From Cladosporium sp. IMV 00045 (taxonomy: Eukaryota; Ascomycota; Dothideomycetes; Cladosporiales; Cladosporiaceae): a stretch of DNA of 64,000 bases. Under the pieces are notes generated by a model. The model saw only the letters and a list, made by a program, of their open reading frames with translations, had not been told where the DNA came from and did no database searches. The stretch is from the NCBI GenBank assembly GCA_001931905.2, contig MSJI02000306.1:1-64000 (forward strand), read 5' to 3'. Position 1 is the first letter of the stretch. Each line of letters opens with the position of its first letter. Positions 12,469-24,776 of the stretch are shown piece by piece. The position numbers and the translations under genes are program-made.

Positions 12469-15400
12469 CGACACCGACCTGGCTCAGCAAGTGGCATCAT
12501 GCTCGCAAAATGGCTGGGTGAGACCGGAGCCGACAGCATGGCTTCGATGATTGGCTCCGAATCTATGACTTCTTCGGACTGGATGCTACTTGCGCTCAGC
12601 TCTATCGGACAAGACTCGCAAAAGAAGGTCGGTGAGGCCTTTGTTCAACGACTCCTTGAGAAAGGAGACATTCATCCTGCTGTTGCAATTCTTTTGGGAC
12701 TTGGCGAGCAAAACGATGCGATCGAAGTCTACGTCTCTCAAGGATATCTGATGGAAGCTGTACTTCTGACTTGCCTCTCATTCCCATCCGACTGGGGACG
12801 GCAATCTTTTCTTCTGAGGAAGTGGGGAGAGGTCGCAGTAAAAGCTGGACAGCCGGATCTGGCCGTCAAAATCTTCTCATGCGCCAGCGTCGAGACTTCA
12901 GAACCATGGTTCTCTCCACGTGCACAAGATGCAGTCTACGCTGCGCAGCAAGCACGTCTCACAGATCCGCAAAGCGCAGGACCTCCGACAAGTCCCCCAT
13001 TGTCTCCACCATCGGTTGGGTCTGGCAGGCTCACTGCGATGAATGCTTCACTCAGACTAATAACAACATTTGGCGCAGAAGGTGCGCCTCTGGCTGGTCG
13101 CGACGAGCCTACTCCCCTTGCAGCCGGTGGCACGCCCATCGTCGAATCAGCCATCTCTCCTCGTGTGGGAGCATTCGGGCGCCTGCGAACAAATGAACAC
13201 TCCATTAGGGACCAATCCGAGGCGCGGACCGCAACGCCTGGCGGCTTCAGAAAAAAACGTCTCCCATCGCGGAGCGACATCGAGCGTGCCAAACAAGATG
13301 CTGCTGAGATGGCAACTCCACTTACCGCAGCCAGAAACCCAGGATCCAGGGCACAAAGTAGAACCGGCAGTCATCAAAGGGGGACTTCCTCCGTGAGTAG
13401 CATCCCCGAACCCACGACCGCTTTAAAACCCTCTATCTACAATGGTAGTCAGGCTGAATCTGGGGACGACGATCCACTACCACCCCCATCGCACGATGCT
13501 TTCCGTCAGCGAAAGAGTGGGTCGCGAAAGCGAAGCTCGCGCGAAAAGAAACCTGACGGACTTGTCGTCGATGTATCTGGACCTAATTACGGAGCGAAGA
13601 CTTTTACCCCCGGCCCTAACACACAGGAGACAACGAGCACAAGCTACAGCATTGCGGACGAGCGTACACGCGCTGGTGCTTTCAGTCCTCCATTGACTGG
13701 CACTAGCTTGAAGAGTGCGAAAAACAAGGCAATCGATGCGTACATCAGCAGCATTGAAGAGGCAAGAGTTGCCAAACGGCAAGAGCGAGCAGACAGTCGA
13801 TCACGAAACCGGAGCAGAATGCGCGCAACCAGCCGTACCACCAGTAGGGCCTCAAGTAGGGCCCGGGATGAATCCCAGGGTCCACCATTGAGTAACTCTT
13901 ACTACGTCAAGCCAGCTCAAAGGTCTCCATCCTCACCAGTGCCAATGTCTCCTGAAGAGGTCGCCCAAGCAACCCACAAAGACGTCGAAGCTGCCTCAAC
14001 CGATGATGAAGCTTTCTATAAGCTTGCTTCTCCAGCCAATGCCCAGCCTAGCGGCCAATTCGAGACTCTGACAGATCGACGTTGGTCTGACGATGATGCC
14101 AAACGGCCAAGATCTGACAGCAGGTCAGCCGCTCGCCAAAGGAGTCCAGACCGAATCCTATTGCAAACCAATGACACAAGGGGTCGTGGCGACGAACGCG
14201 GTTCAGGCTCAGCTGCAAGCTCGCCTTCATCACCTCTGCCTTTACTCCTCGATACAATGCGCCGTCAGCACGACGATACGCAGAGCGATGGGAGACGTAT
14301 TTTTATGCGCTCGCAGGGCTCAAACCGCCATCAACGTGAAGGCCAATCACGGAGAGCCGCCAGTCGAACACGCAGTGAGAGATCTGGTAGCCGTCGGCCA
14401 AAACCCAGGGCTGAGACAGTTGAGATCTCTCTGGCGGATTTGTCCCTGGAGCGGCCGGGCAGCAGTGATGCTGAAAACGGCGAACCCCAACGAAGGCCTC
14501 GGACATTGACGAAGAAGCAAATCGCAGCTAGAGAGTTGGAAGAGCGTCGCCTATCACTCGCAAGACGTCCTTCTGCGCCCCCAATTCCGACGCCGGGCGA
14601 GCTTACGCCCGGTAGGCCAGGCATGACTCCACGGTCGCACACAGAACTGGGCGATTATCCCAACAGTCTGATGCCGCCACTTTCTCGAAGTGCCACTGTT
14701 GATCCAAGCTCAATGATGAGATATGGTAATACTACCGGCACGTCAACGACATCGGCGCCCATCGGTCTCCCTGCCACGCCAAGAGCAATGAGACATCCGC
14801 GTTACATGAATGCTGAGCCGGATCGCGATGCTCCACCTGTTCCTGACCTTCCCGACACATTGAGCTCGCTGTCCGGATCCAATCTCAGCCAATTGACAAG
14901 CTCAGCTCTCAGTCAGATGGCATCGTCTAGCCTTAGTCAAGCACCCCCATCAAGTCTAAGTCAGGTCTCTTCTGCTCTTTCAGGTCCTCCGAAAGAAGAG
15001 GCTGAGACGGACAATATCGGACCGCTTCTACCATCGACCGTGTTCGGCATGAAAGGCCCGCAGGCTCCAACCCGCTCTGCTTCTGCACCACCAGAGAAGC
15101 TGATGGGTCGCCAAGTCCATCCAGCATACAACGCTAACCTTCCTACCTCGACTCGACGCCTGTCTGGTGGTCGTGGCCATGTGCGCAAGATATCTCCGCC
15201 GTCGTTGGCCAAAATCGACCAGTCAGAGGGTTTTAGCATTGATGAAGCTCTCCACAGCAACGCGGATCAGGACATCATCATCGTGCCAGATGAAGAGCCG
15301 CAAGGGCCTCCAATCATGCTTCCACAGCTCCAGCATCTAGCGGGGCCACCGCCTCCTCCACCACCACCCACCATGTTCCAGCAGCCGCAAGCGGATGATA

Positions 15401-15981
15401 CTGGCTTCATTAATGTTTCTGTTGACACTGATGAGAACTTGGCTCAAGAGGCGCCAGATGCCTCTGAAACACCTACGTCGTTCCCATCGTTTCCACAGCC
15501 AATGAGTAGGGCACAGACAACCTCCCCATCAATGCAACGCCACCGTCGCGGAAGCACAAGCAACAGCGACACCTTCGGTTCGCGTATGCGTGGTGTTGCA
15601 GATAAGATGCGCTCCAGCTCTCGCTCCCGAGGAACGAAGCAACCACCGACACTCGAACCGTACACCTTCAAGTCGCCATATGAGACTGTGCTCCCACCAG
15701 TCCCGTCTCACCACTCGCGCAAGAACAGCATCAGCCGCGCGAAGAGCCCTTACGAGCAAGCAATGGCGGAACAACAAAACCAAATGCCGCCCCCGCCTCC
15801 CCCGCCGCCAGCACCACCAGCAGCCGGCGAGGAACACAGATTTATAGAGACTGTTGTTCCCCCTCGCAGCCAGAGCGCTATGGGTGGTGGCTACAGAAAT
15901 CCCAAGGAGATCAGAGCGAACATGCCACCAGAGCACCTGCAGCCTGGTGTTTACACACCCCTTCAGGGCGGTTTTCTATGA
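12469..15981 (+). pseudogene. WD40 / helical-repeat protein, 5'-truncated by gap (copy B)
   Basis: Open from the gap to a stop at 15979-15981, about 1170 codons, corresponding to codons from 2349 onward of copy A. It keeps most of the helical-repeat region and the whole Ser/Arg/Pro-rich tail. The propeller and first part of the helical region are absent because of the N run. Roughly 3 percent of residues differ from copy A, scattered through the tail, with one inserted Gly near the end (MGGGYR versus MGGYR). There are no internal stops or frameshifts, so this looks like a functional allele or homoeolog cut by assembly rather than a decayed gene. Confidence 0.85.
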
Positions 15982-17127
15982 TATGCGCGTCGTTACATGC
16001 TCGTTGGATTCCATCATTTGATCATGTCAGGACGAGAGCCATCAGAGTTCTCTGATCCTCTCCCGAGCTATCACATGTATGTAGCATGCAATCCTCTCGA
16101 GACTGCAATTTGACGATTTTTGAGTTTCTGCTTGCTTTTTTCGCCTCGCTTTCTTTGAAGCCATCATTTGTGCGCTGCACGTACGCAAACTCCCCCAACT
16201 ACAAGCGATAAAGACACCAAGGCCTCACGACTAATTCAACGACGATACGACACGATCATGATACCTTTCGGAAACTATTACTTTCGGCATTTTGGTAGAC
16301 TGTCATAAAGAATGCAACCACTACTCCTTTCTTTCGATAATTCCAAGCATTTAAATGCCTGCCATACCTTGACTGAATCAGCAACGCTACCAGAACTTAA
16401 GTGATCGAAGACATTACAAGGCTGTCCAAGCTTTTTGCAAATTGGCTGTAACTGTACATCATTTAAGATAGCCACTCGTATTGGTTTGAGGAGAGAATTT
16501 GATTTTGTAGGCTAATCTAAACCCCTCTACAACGAAGCTCAACTCCTGTTGTATGAGCGTTTGATCAAAAGCAAGGGGTATCCTCCTCTCCGTGAATTCA
16601 TGCCTGTCATTCTAAATGACTTCCAAGTAAAACCAAGCAGTAATAAAAGCAAAGAAGGAAAAGAAAAAAGTCTGTGCCGCATTATACGGGATGCGATAGA
16701 GTCGTGATATCGGAATTTGATGAAGTTCGGGGATCGCTGATAACAGTGATCGTTGATGATGTTGAGGGTGGCAGACATGTCTAGCGTGTAAGTGGGTGAT
16801 AGCCTGAAGTATGTAGCTCGCAAAGCGATGCTTCAGGATGTTGCAATGCCATGTGAGGTGGCCATCGGAGAAAAGAGTTGCCTTCAAGCACTGGTGTGGA
16901 GGTGCTTATGTGGGTAAAGAGGAAAGAAATGTTGGATGCATAAGATTGGTGATGGGTTAGACTGGAGACTTGAAGTCCGGAAATTATGGTGATGGTTGAG
17001 TAAAGATGGTGCGATGCTCAGTGGCGATTTCCTGCCGGTGAGTCCATGTGATGGGATGGCTAACCCTTCAGACTTGGACAACTTCCACATGCCGGAGTTG
17101 TGACGTACAGATAGGGTATGATCGTGC
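15982..17127. other. Convergent intergenic region, copy B
   Basis: Counterpart of 5859-6969. The proximal ~400 bases are well conserved and the rest is strongly diverged. No gene is recognised. Confidence 0.5.
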
Positions 17128-18983
17128 TCATGTGGACTTTTTGCCACGGCGCTGGCGGTCTTCGCCAGTCGGAGCCTGCGAAGCTCCATACTGTCCCATA
17201 GACAAGTTGGTAAGAGATGCTTTAGGAGCGGCGTTGTCAACAGATCCATTGCGTGCCATGTCCTGTGGATCTGGATATACAGACCTCATCGATAGATGAT
17301 TAACAGTGGCAACATTGTGATCGCCAGAGGACTGAGCATGGTGATTACTGAGGCCTTCGTCGTTGGGTGATGAGGATTCCTCGCTGCGAGACTGCGTACA
17401 CATGCTGCCGAGCCTCGGATTGGTGTTGGACGTCTCTTTGGCCGAGTATTGACCAGTGCCGAGGGCAAACGGCCCATCCAGGCTCGGACGCTCCAATCCG
17501 CCGAAGGCATGAGCATAAGACTCGCGATTCTCAGAGACCAAGTCTGAGAAGTCGTTGCTGTGGGCACCGGTATTTGGACCTCTCCCTGTATTGGGCGCCA
17601 GCCACGGGAGGTTCCTGTTGGCACTCGATGAGCTGGACCCATGGAGGTAATACGCCTGGCCAGATGCATTCGAAGATGGAGATATAGAGACTCCAGCGGT
17701 CTGAGCTGCCATCGTTGAGGGAGCGAAGGGAGCTAGCTGGCTCCTGAGGGCGTTGCCCTTTGGAACATCGGCATATTGCGGACTACTGCCTGCTGGTGAT
17801 TTAGATAGTGCTGGGTCAATCTGAGTGGCGTCTTGAACCGAGGCGGAAGAACTCTGCCGGCGGCCATCCGTCGCACCCTGAGAAGCTTTCGTCTTGCGCT
17901 TCTTGGGGACTCGCTCTTCTTTCGCAACATCAGTGGCAGGCCGACGGCGACGAGATGCGGGTCCTCCCTCTACAGCAGCTCCGCGACCGACCAAATTCTT
18001 GTTGACCTTCTGATCGACGGGTTCAGCTACTGTACTGTTGGCTCGCTCAGTCCTGTACTGCCTTTTGATGTTGTTATCTAGATTTCTCCAGATGACATAG
18101 GCATACCCGTCAGGGTTGAGGCAAAACCCACGAACGTCGTCTGCCTCGAGCATTTTGTGCCGGATGTTCGAAGAGTCAGTGATCTTCTTGATCGCCAGCT
18201 GCATACGCTCGAAACACTTGATGAAAGAAGCCTTGATCTGGCTGTGAAGCTGCCGATGCGGTGGGCGTTGATGATCTCGTTGAAGATGTTCCACGCATGG
18301 TACTCAACCTCGAGGTCAGAATCATTCTCGCTGAGAATCACGCTGCAGCTATTGTTCGCTCGCTCAAAAGCGGTGATGAGCCTCCTGCGGAAGTCTTCGT
18401 CAATTGCATGAACACCCATCTTGCGATCTTCACCGAGACCGGTCCTGGTGAACGGCGGATCCTTGAAGGTCGTGGTCTTCAAAGCGACGATCAGTGATTT
18501 GACGTGGCTGAATTTGTTCAGCTCAACATCGTCCACGTCGTCGTCAGGGATCACCAGCTTCTGGCGTCTTTTGGCGTCGTACACCGTTGAGACTGCATCC
18601 CAGGAATCGAATTGCAAGGCGGGTGCATATTCTCCAGTCGTCGATGCATCTTGAAGAGTATCTCTCCATGACACCGAGGGGCATTGCTGAGATATCGGGG
18701 ATGCAGGAAGAGGTCGAGAAGGCGAGTCATCGTACGGTAATCCATGAATTAGGGGTACAGCAGCCCCGGACGATGATGGAAAAGTCGAGTTCGGTGAAGT
18801 CATCCCATTGCCCGAGAGGTGGTTCTGTTGTTGGGCTCGGCTGAGTATCGTGGAGGCGTCAGCAGAACCAGCATGAGCGCCAGTGTTGGAGTTCTGTATA
18901 TAAGGGGAAAGGTAGGACTGGTCATTTTGTCGCGGGTAGGTGTTTCCCGTGACATCGCTCTGGGGTTCGTTGCGAGAACCCAT
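17128..18983 (-). pseudogene. Unrecognised fungal protein, frameshifted (copy B)
   Basis: This is the counterpart of the gene at 6970-8820. The start (MGSRNEPQ at 18983) and stop are conserved, but the span is 1856 bases, not a multiple of three. The reading frame from the start is lost near 18245-18255, where copy B has four bases fewer than copy A, in the codons following NEIINAHRIGS. The downstream part (QIKASFIKC onward) is open in another frame to the stop at 17128. The N-terminal ~130 residues are only roughly half identical to copy A, while the central block is about 90 percent identical. It is therefore either a recently broken copy or an intact gene with a sequence error. Confidence 0.8.
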
Positions 18984-20295
18984 GGTGGTAGATTCAGCGG
19001 ATCGCGGTCGATTTATGTGGTTTGATGGATCGAGTGTAGCAAATGCAGTTAGGAGACTTTGTCTTCAGTCCTCTACTCTCGAGAGTGTCGTCTGTGGAAG
19101 TGGGTGAAAGACGGTAGGGAATTTGTAATACGTCTTCTAGTCGAGAGAAGGTGTTGTTTGTGAATTGATGAAAGACAGTATGAAGTTAGTAGGTGTTTTC
19201 TTGTTACAACTCGGTTGGCACATGGGCCAAAAAAGCACTGCGATGACGCCACGATACCAGAGCTATTGTCAAGAGCATTGTAGCAACTGTGAAGGATAAA
19301 GGACGACAGTAACTGCCCTGTTGTATAACAGTGATGGGCAATTCGGCTTGGTGAAGCTCTTCACTTCTTTAAAGCAAGCGATCAAAGGGTTGACTCGAAC
19401 GCAAGCGAGCTTTACAATCTGACAATCTGAATGGCTTGACCTAGCAACAGTTAGCAAATTCTTCGATCAAAGAGAGAAATCTCCGCATCTTTCTTGGTGA
19501 TACAAGGGAAGCCTAGTAATCAGTTGCCCGACTTCATTAATCAACAGGTAAAAGAGATAGCAAACCATTTACAAGCTCTACCGAGATCTCTGAGAATCAT
19601 GTTACCAAAAGCAATACTGTCAAGACTTTGTACGCATTGAGCTGGAGAGTCCAGACGGAATTACTCTCTCTTCTGGCCAGACCCGCAGCCGTACGGATTG
19701 ACAACCAAATCGATCGCAAGCAAAGCAAGGTTAGAGCCCGTTGATGTCTTGAGGTACGAGCTTGAATGTTTAGGTGAGATTCAGAATCACTCCAGCATCG
19801 TCAGATGTCGATGGGTGCAGAGTCAAGTCGATACTTGATTCACGTCTGTTGCAGCTCTTTCGGCCAACCTATGGCAGCCAGACGTGAGATCAACAAGAAC
19901 TTCGTCGGAGACGAGTGTTTGATTGTTTATGAGCAGGGCGCTGAAATCTTCAAATAGTAGAGCCTTTCATGTTGAGATGTGTTCCTAGGGACTTCGTGAA
20001 TTAATACCTTGACTTTAGCCGCAACGATGATCCTCACACAGGAATCGTGAGACTGACGCGTCGAAAGGCAAAGTTTAGTTTTATCATTCACTATGAAAGC
20101 ATGCGAAAGCTTCTTGCAAGAAGGCGGTCCCTATTTTGGGAGGTTTCCGGTGCTCGTGATTGAGAACACAAAGCTAGATGCGTAATATGATCACGCAACA
20201 GCTTGAGTGGATGGAACGGCCGAAATTAAACGGACATCTTGCTAACGGACATCTTGCTCGCCGTCCATTGAAACTGTCGTCGTATCGCGAGCGAC
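18984..20295. other. Upstream region of unrecognised gene, copy B
   Basis: Counterpart of 8821-10150, with many substitutions and indels. No gene is recognised. Confidence 0.5.
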
Positions 20296-21370
20296 TCATC
20301 GAAAACCCATACCACCCATCGGACGGCCACTGTTCATTCCAGAACGACCCGTGAACAGGCCTGGCTGTCTACCGACTTTCATGCCGCTCATACCCAAACC
20401 GCCGTTGCCGGTCTCAGAATAAGCGTTGTGATCCAGACGACCCAGCGGTTGGCGAAAGGGCGTTCCCGGATGATTGTTGGACTGAGAGGTGTGACCCTGG
20501 GCGAAGTGAGAGCTGTGGTTGGCGTAGGCCGAGTGAGGTGGATCGCGATGATGCGGCGACAACATTGGTGCGTTAGCACCCCCTGGAGATGTCAGTCGCG
20601 GTCGTCTCGAACCTCTCACAGATGTACTTACTCGCACTTTGTAGACCGTTGCGTTGGTGGTTGTTGGAAGTCCGAAGGAAGCCATTGGCGGAGCGCCTGC
20701 CACTACTTCCATCGCTGCCATTTCGATTGTGCAATGTGTGCAGACCACCGTATTCACCACCTTGGGCCGCTAACGCAGCATTCTCTTCCGCCGCGATCTC
20801 GATGTCTGGCACCAGCGCCTTCTGCTTGAGCTTCTCATACGAAGAGCGGAATTTGTTGCGGTCTCGCTCCAGCGACTTGCGACCTTCTTCGAGCTCCGCG
20901 AGAGAGCGTGTGAGTCGGTTGATTTGCTCATTGGCACCCTGAAGCGAAACCTCCAGCTTGCCGATTTCATCTCTGGCGGTACCCTTCACTCCGCTCAGCT
21001 CCTGGTTCTTGGCGTCCAACTGCTGCTTCAGGCTCTTGTTGGCGTGCTCTTGATAGTAGATCTCTTGGGAGCTCTGGTAAGCCCAGAACGTCATACCGCT
21101 GTTGGCGCAGTCCATGATGATTGTCGGGCTAAGTCCGCTGAGCACGCTCATTTTGTAGTCGTCAGTCGGGCGGAGGATCGCCACCGTCATGTCGTAGGGC
21201 TTGTCAAGCGTGGTTCCGCATGCTGGGCAGGTTCTGACCGTGCCCTCTCCTGAACTGAGAGCGGCGTCGGAACATGCGAGGCAGAAGACGTGGCTGCAGG
21301 TGGTGACGATAGCTTTGTCTCTGAGCTTCTCGCGGCAGCGAAGATGGTTGCAGCGAAGTTGGAAGTCCAT
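20296..21370 (-). CDS. HEI10/CCNB1IP1-like RING E3 ligase (copy B)
   Basis: Exons (minus strand) 20632-21370 and 20296-20582 give 341 residues, the same length and intron position as copy A. The intron has GTAAGT and CAG ends. All RING ligands (C7, C12, C25, H27, C30, C33, C48, C51) and the family signature (AFW-YQSSQEIYYQE type, here TFWAYQSSQEIYYQE) are kept. Differences are mostly conservative and lie in the coiled coil and the Gly-rich tail. A predicted crossover-designation factor by family. Both copies look functional. Confidence 0.88.
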
Positions 21371-21979
21371 CTTGGTTGGCTAGGGCCGGATGCAAGAGCA
21401 TCAGGTTACATGCGAGATGCGAGATTGAGGTGAATATCCCTGAGGTTGCGGAGGGTCGCGCTTCCCTGAGGCAGTCGCGACCCAAAGCGAAGGCAACAGA
21501 AGATAGAGCGAGTGTAACGTAAGTGCAATCAATCAAGCTTGGACAAAAGGACTCAACGAAGATGAAAATGTTTCTCGCTTACAGACAGACATATGTACGT
21601 CGCCAAGTCCCCAATCCATCTGCCCTCCAAACAATAAGAGCAGATGCTGCAAGAAGCAAACCCGTCAAGAAGAACCATTAAAGAGACCGGCCGTGAAGTG
21701 AAACGACATGTGTCGGTGGATAGATGAGAAATAGAGAAGAATAAAGTAAACTTTCAGGTGGGCAACAGTGGCCCCAAGACGGCTTCCATCACCGACCTTG
21801 TAGAAAGCAACAAACGAAAAAGCGAGGCGAATTTATCCTAAGTCTGCTCCAGTAAGCGCCGTCCGTGAGTAAAGGTATCTCGTGTCTTGGGAAAAACAGC
21901 AAACACAGGCTAATAAACATCTGTCGAAGGTAGAAAGGCAAAATTGCAAGATTAACGCGACAATCGAGCCACAGATAGC
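21371..21979. other. HEI10-like promoter / DENN 3' region, copy B
   Basis: Counterpart of 11227-11861, nearly collinear, with a small deletion near 21453 relative to copy A. No coding region is supported. Confidence 0.45.
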
Positions 21980-24776
21980 TTAGGAAGTAGTCTCATGAGG
22001 GCCGCGCTGAAGAGTAGTAGGGCTGTACTTGGTGACGGGCTCGTCGGCCTCCTCTGGGCCAAGTTCACCCACGCCCTCGTTGTCAACTATCCGAGTGGGC
22101 ACCTCAGGAATTTCTTCGTGGATGGTCTTGTATTGGCTGTTGTAGCTGTGACGTTGCGGGGTGACTGCTGTGCTGTCGCTGCCCAGGCTCATGCTGGTCG
22201 AGCTGCGGTTGTGGTCGAGCTCAGGCGTCGGCGGGATGCTCGACATGCGGCGCGGGTGAAGGTAGCTGTTTGACTCACTCTGCGCGTCGCCGAACTCGGA
22301 TCCCGAAGCGTTGCTGGCGCCTTCATGTGACTCGGGATCGGCCGAGGTGGCGCGCTGCACACGTCGCTTGCTGTACCTCTTGCTGGTGTCCGATCGGTTG
22401 TCGTCATTGTCGGTGCTAACACTTTCGGCACGACGAGCGAGGTCGAGACCCTCAACGGCAGCAGCACACTGCTCAGAGATGTTGCGAATGATGTAGGCGA
22501 TCGAATCGGTCTTATCGCGAAGGTTGCGATCGCTGACATCGCTCATGCTGAGCATCGAGAAACGCTTGCTCTTGCGTGAAGGCGTGTGGCGAGACTGCTC
22601 CTCAGCATCGGCGTGATTTGAGAGTCTGGTGCTGCTGCGAGAAGATGCTCTTGAAGCGCCGACTGGCTCCTCGATAGCGGCACCTGCGTCGAGCTCTTCA
22701 GTGACACCATCGGGGGAGTCGCTGATAGTCTTGACAATGTGCTCCATGTGGTGGGCCTGACCGTCGATGAGTGCACGCAGATGCAGGACGACTCGCTGCG
22801 CCTCATCCCGCTGTCTGAGAAGGGTAGTGTTTGTGTGTTGAAGAGCGGAAAGGTCCTTCTTGTTCCTCTTGCGCTCACGCTCGAGTTCTTCGGCGATCTC
22901 TTGTTGCAGGACAAGAGCCTCAAGCGAGTCATCTCTCTGCTTCTCAGTACCAGCAAGACGAACGGTGAGTCGAGCAACAGCCTCCTTTTCTTGCTCAATC
23001 TGAGTACCAAGGCGGCGATTCTCACGCTTGTGGTTCTCAATCTTGATCTTGAGCTCGTTCGTCTCCTTGGTGAGCTGCTCAGCAAATGCCTGGAATTTGA
23101 GGAACTGCTGCTTCCAGCTCTCGAGCTCATCGACTAGGAAGTTGTTGCGCTTGGTGACCTTAGTGAGCTCGTTGTCCATGCGTCCCTTGAGGTTGATGAA
23201 GTCCTGCCAGGCCTCTTGGGCGTCACGAGAGTACTGGTTACGCTCGCGCACAATTTCATTGAGGTGGCGCATAGAAACCTTGGTCATCAATGGCTTCTTC
23301 TGCGAACCACCGAACACGGCTTTGATGCCAGTGTTCTTGCCAAGCTTCTCGCAAGTATGATCCATGACCTTCATCAGATCATCTTGGTTCCACCAACCAG
23401 GGTCTTGAACACTCTCGACCTCGCCGCGCATGACGATGATTTGACCCGCTGGGATCAACTTGCCGCCACCGTAAGCAGATCGGAGGTGTTGAGGAACTCC
23501 AGATGGAGCAACGTTGCCGTTGAGAGATTCGGTGATGCGGTTGACCAGCTTGGAGCGCTGCTTGGCGGACCAGGCGTTCGGCGGGTTGGATGTCAGAACA
23601 AAATTGCGGTCCAGGTCAACAACCAGGGCGTCCGGAGGAGCAGTGAATAGTGTGCGACATTCTGCGGTGATACCAAGGATGTAAGGGCCTGGTTCCTGAA
23701 CCAAGTCTTTCGCATGGCGCCCATGCACGACAGGAACGTAAAGACCGCTCCACTCGTAAACACGAACCATGAAACGGATGGTCTCAGCAGCAATGGTCAG
23801 CATCGCCGGGTAGTGAGAGATGAAGATGATGCGACGAGTCGGCGAAACTGCTGCCTCGAGGACGCCAACAATGTTTGGAATGCTGAGACAGCTGAACAGT
23901 GGCCACATGGCGAAGTTCTGGAAACCGGTCGGTGAAGACGGGAATTGATAACAGAGAGCGTAATCCTTCATGTCGATGCGCACCAGATCATTGAGTCGCG
24001 GGGCGGGAAAGCTGAGAATGCGCGACACCTCCTCAGCATGGAAGAGGTTGGTCGCTTTGTTCCAGTGAATCCACATGCCACGCAAGTAATCGCCCAGGAG
24101 ATTGTACAGCGGGTATCGAGAGAGGAAGCTCAAGCAGTATGGAATCCAGTAGGTCTCTCCGGGTGTGTCATAGTAGTCGGGTTCGGTGCGTTTGCGAAGA
24201 TCACGAATTGTCTCAGCACGCTTGTCGTCGGCGCGCGACCAAACGCGGAGGGCGATACCATAGAGAGTGTGCGAGGAGTCTTGTTGGAGGACGAAAGCAT
24301 GGTGAACGCAATGGGGCTGGGTGTTGCCGGTGCATATCTCAACATCGTGGGGAAAGCATGCCTGCGAACGTCAGCTGTGAACGTAAATGATACGGTAAGT
24401 TGGTTGATCGTACCCTCATGGCAGCATGCAAAGACCTTGCGATTTCATTGTCTTGCTCGAGTCTTGGGCTGCTTCCCAGTATCTCGGGCAGCCAAAATTG
24501 GCCAACGGCGCCTTTCATATGGCCGATCTTGCCTTGTGGCGGAGCAGGCGCTCTGGTCCATTGGGATGGCTCGCGACCAACACCGCACACCATGTAGGCA
24601 TGGGTGAGAGTCTTGGGAGCTCTCTGGTTGACTTTTGGTTGGTTCATCTGGCCAGTAGGTTGGGCAATGCGCGAGTGCAGAGAAGAAGTCCGGTTGGGAA
24701 TGACGAGGTCCTCTTGATCACGGCTGGCTGGTCGTGAAGCACTGGAACGCGGCCGAGAGCTGAATGAGGGAGCCAT
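21980..24776 (-). CDS. DENN-domain protein with coiled coil (complete copy)
   Basis: Exons (minus strand) 24414-24776 and 21980-24361 give 914 residues; the 52-base intron has GTACGA and GCAG ends. After a Ser/Arg-rich N-terminus, uDENN lies at about residues 45-215 (AYMVCGVGREPSQW, HHAFVLQQDSSHTLYGIALR). A cDENN core follows (IPNIVGVLEAAVSPTRRIIF, EPGPYILGITAE) and then a dDENN-like region. A long coiled coil spans about 480-660 and a disordered Ser-rich tail completes the protein. DENN proteins are typically guanine-nucleotide exchange factors for Rab GTPases in membrane traffic; the substrate cannot be read from sequence. The part downstream of 22566 exists twice (fragment at 11862-12448). 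The gene is head-to-head with the BCD1-like gene, about 2 kb away. Confidence 0.88.

Larger units (their letters stand above)
12469..22566. repeat. Duplicated block, copy B
   Basis: This is the second copy of the ~10.1 kb block (see 2349-12448). It begins directly after the Ns inside the WD40 gene, and beyond 22566 the sequence continues uniquely into the N-terminal part of the DENN gene. Gene order and introns match copy A. Divergence ranges from about 1 percent in the last part of the WD40 gene to well above 10 percent in the intergenic region and N-terminus of the unrecognised gene. Confidence 0.95.

Noticed and set aside
12406..12539. Open frames that read through the N run and appear to fuse the DENN and WD40 genes
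   Set aside because: They cross 20 unknown bases and combine unrelated strands and genes; the fusion is an artefact of translating Ns.
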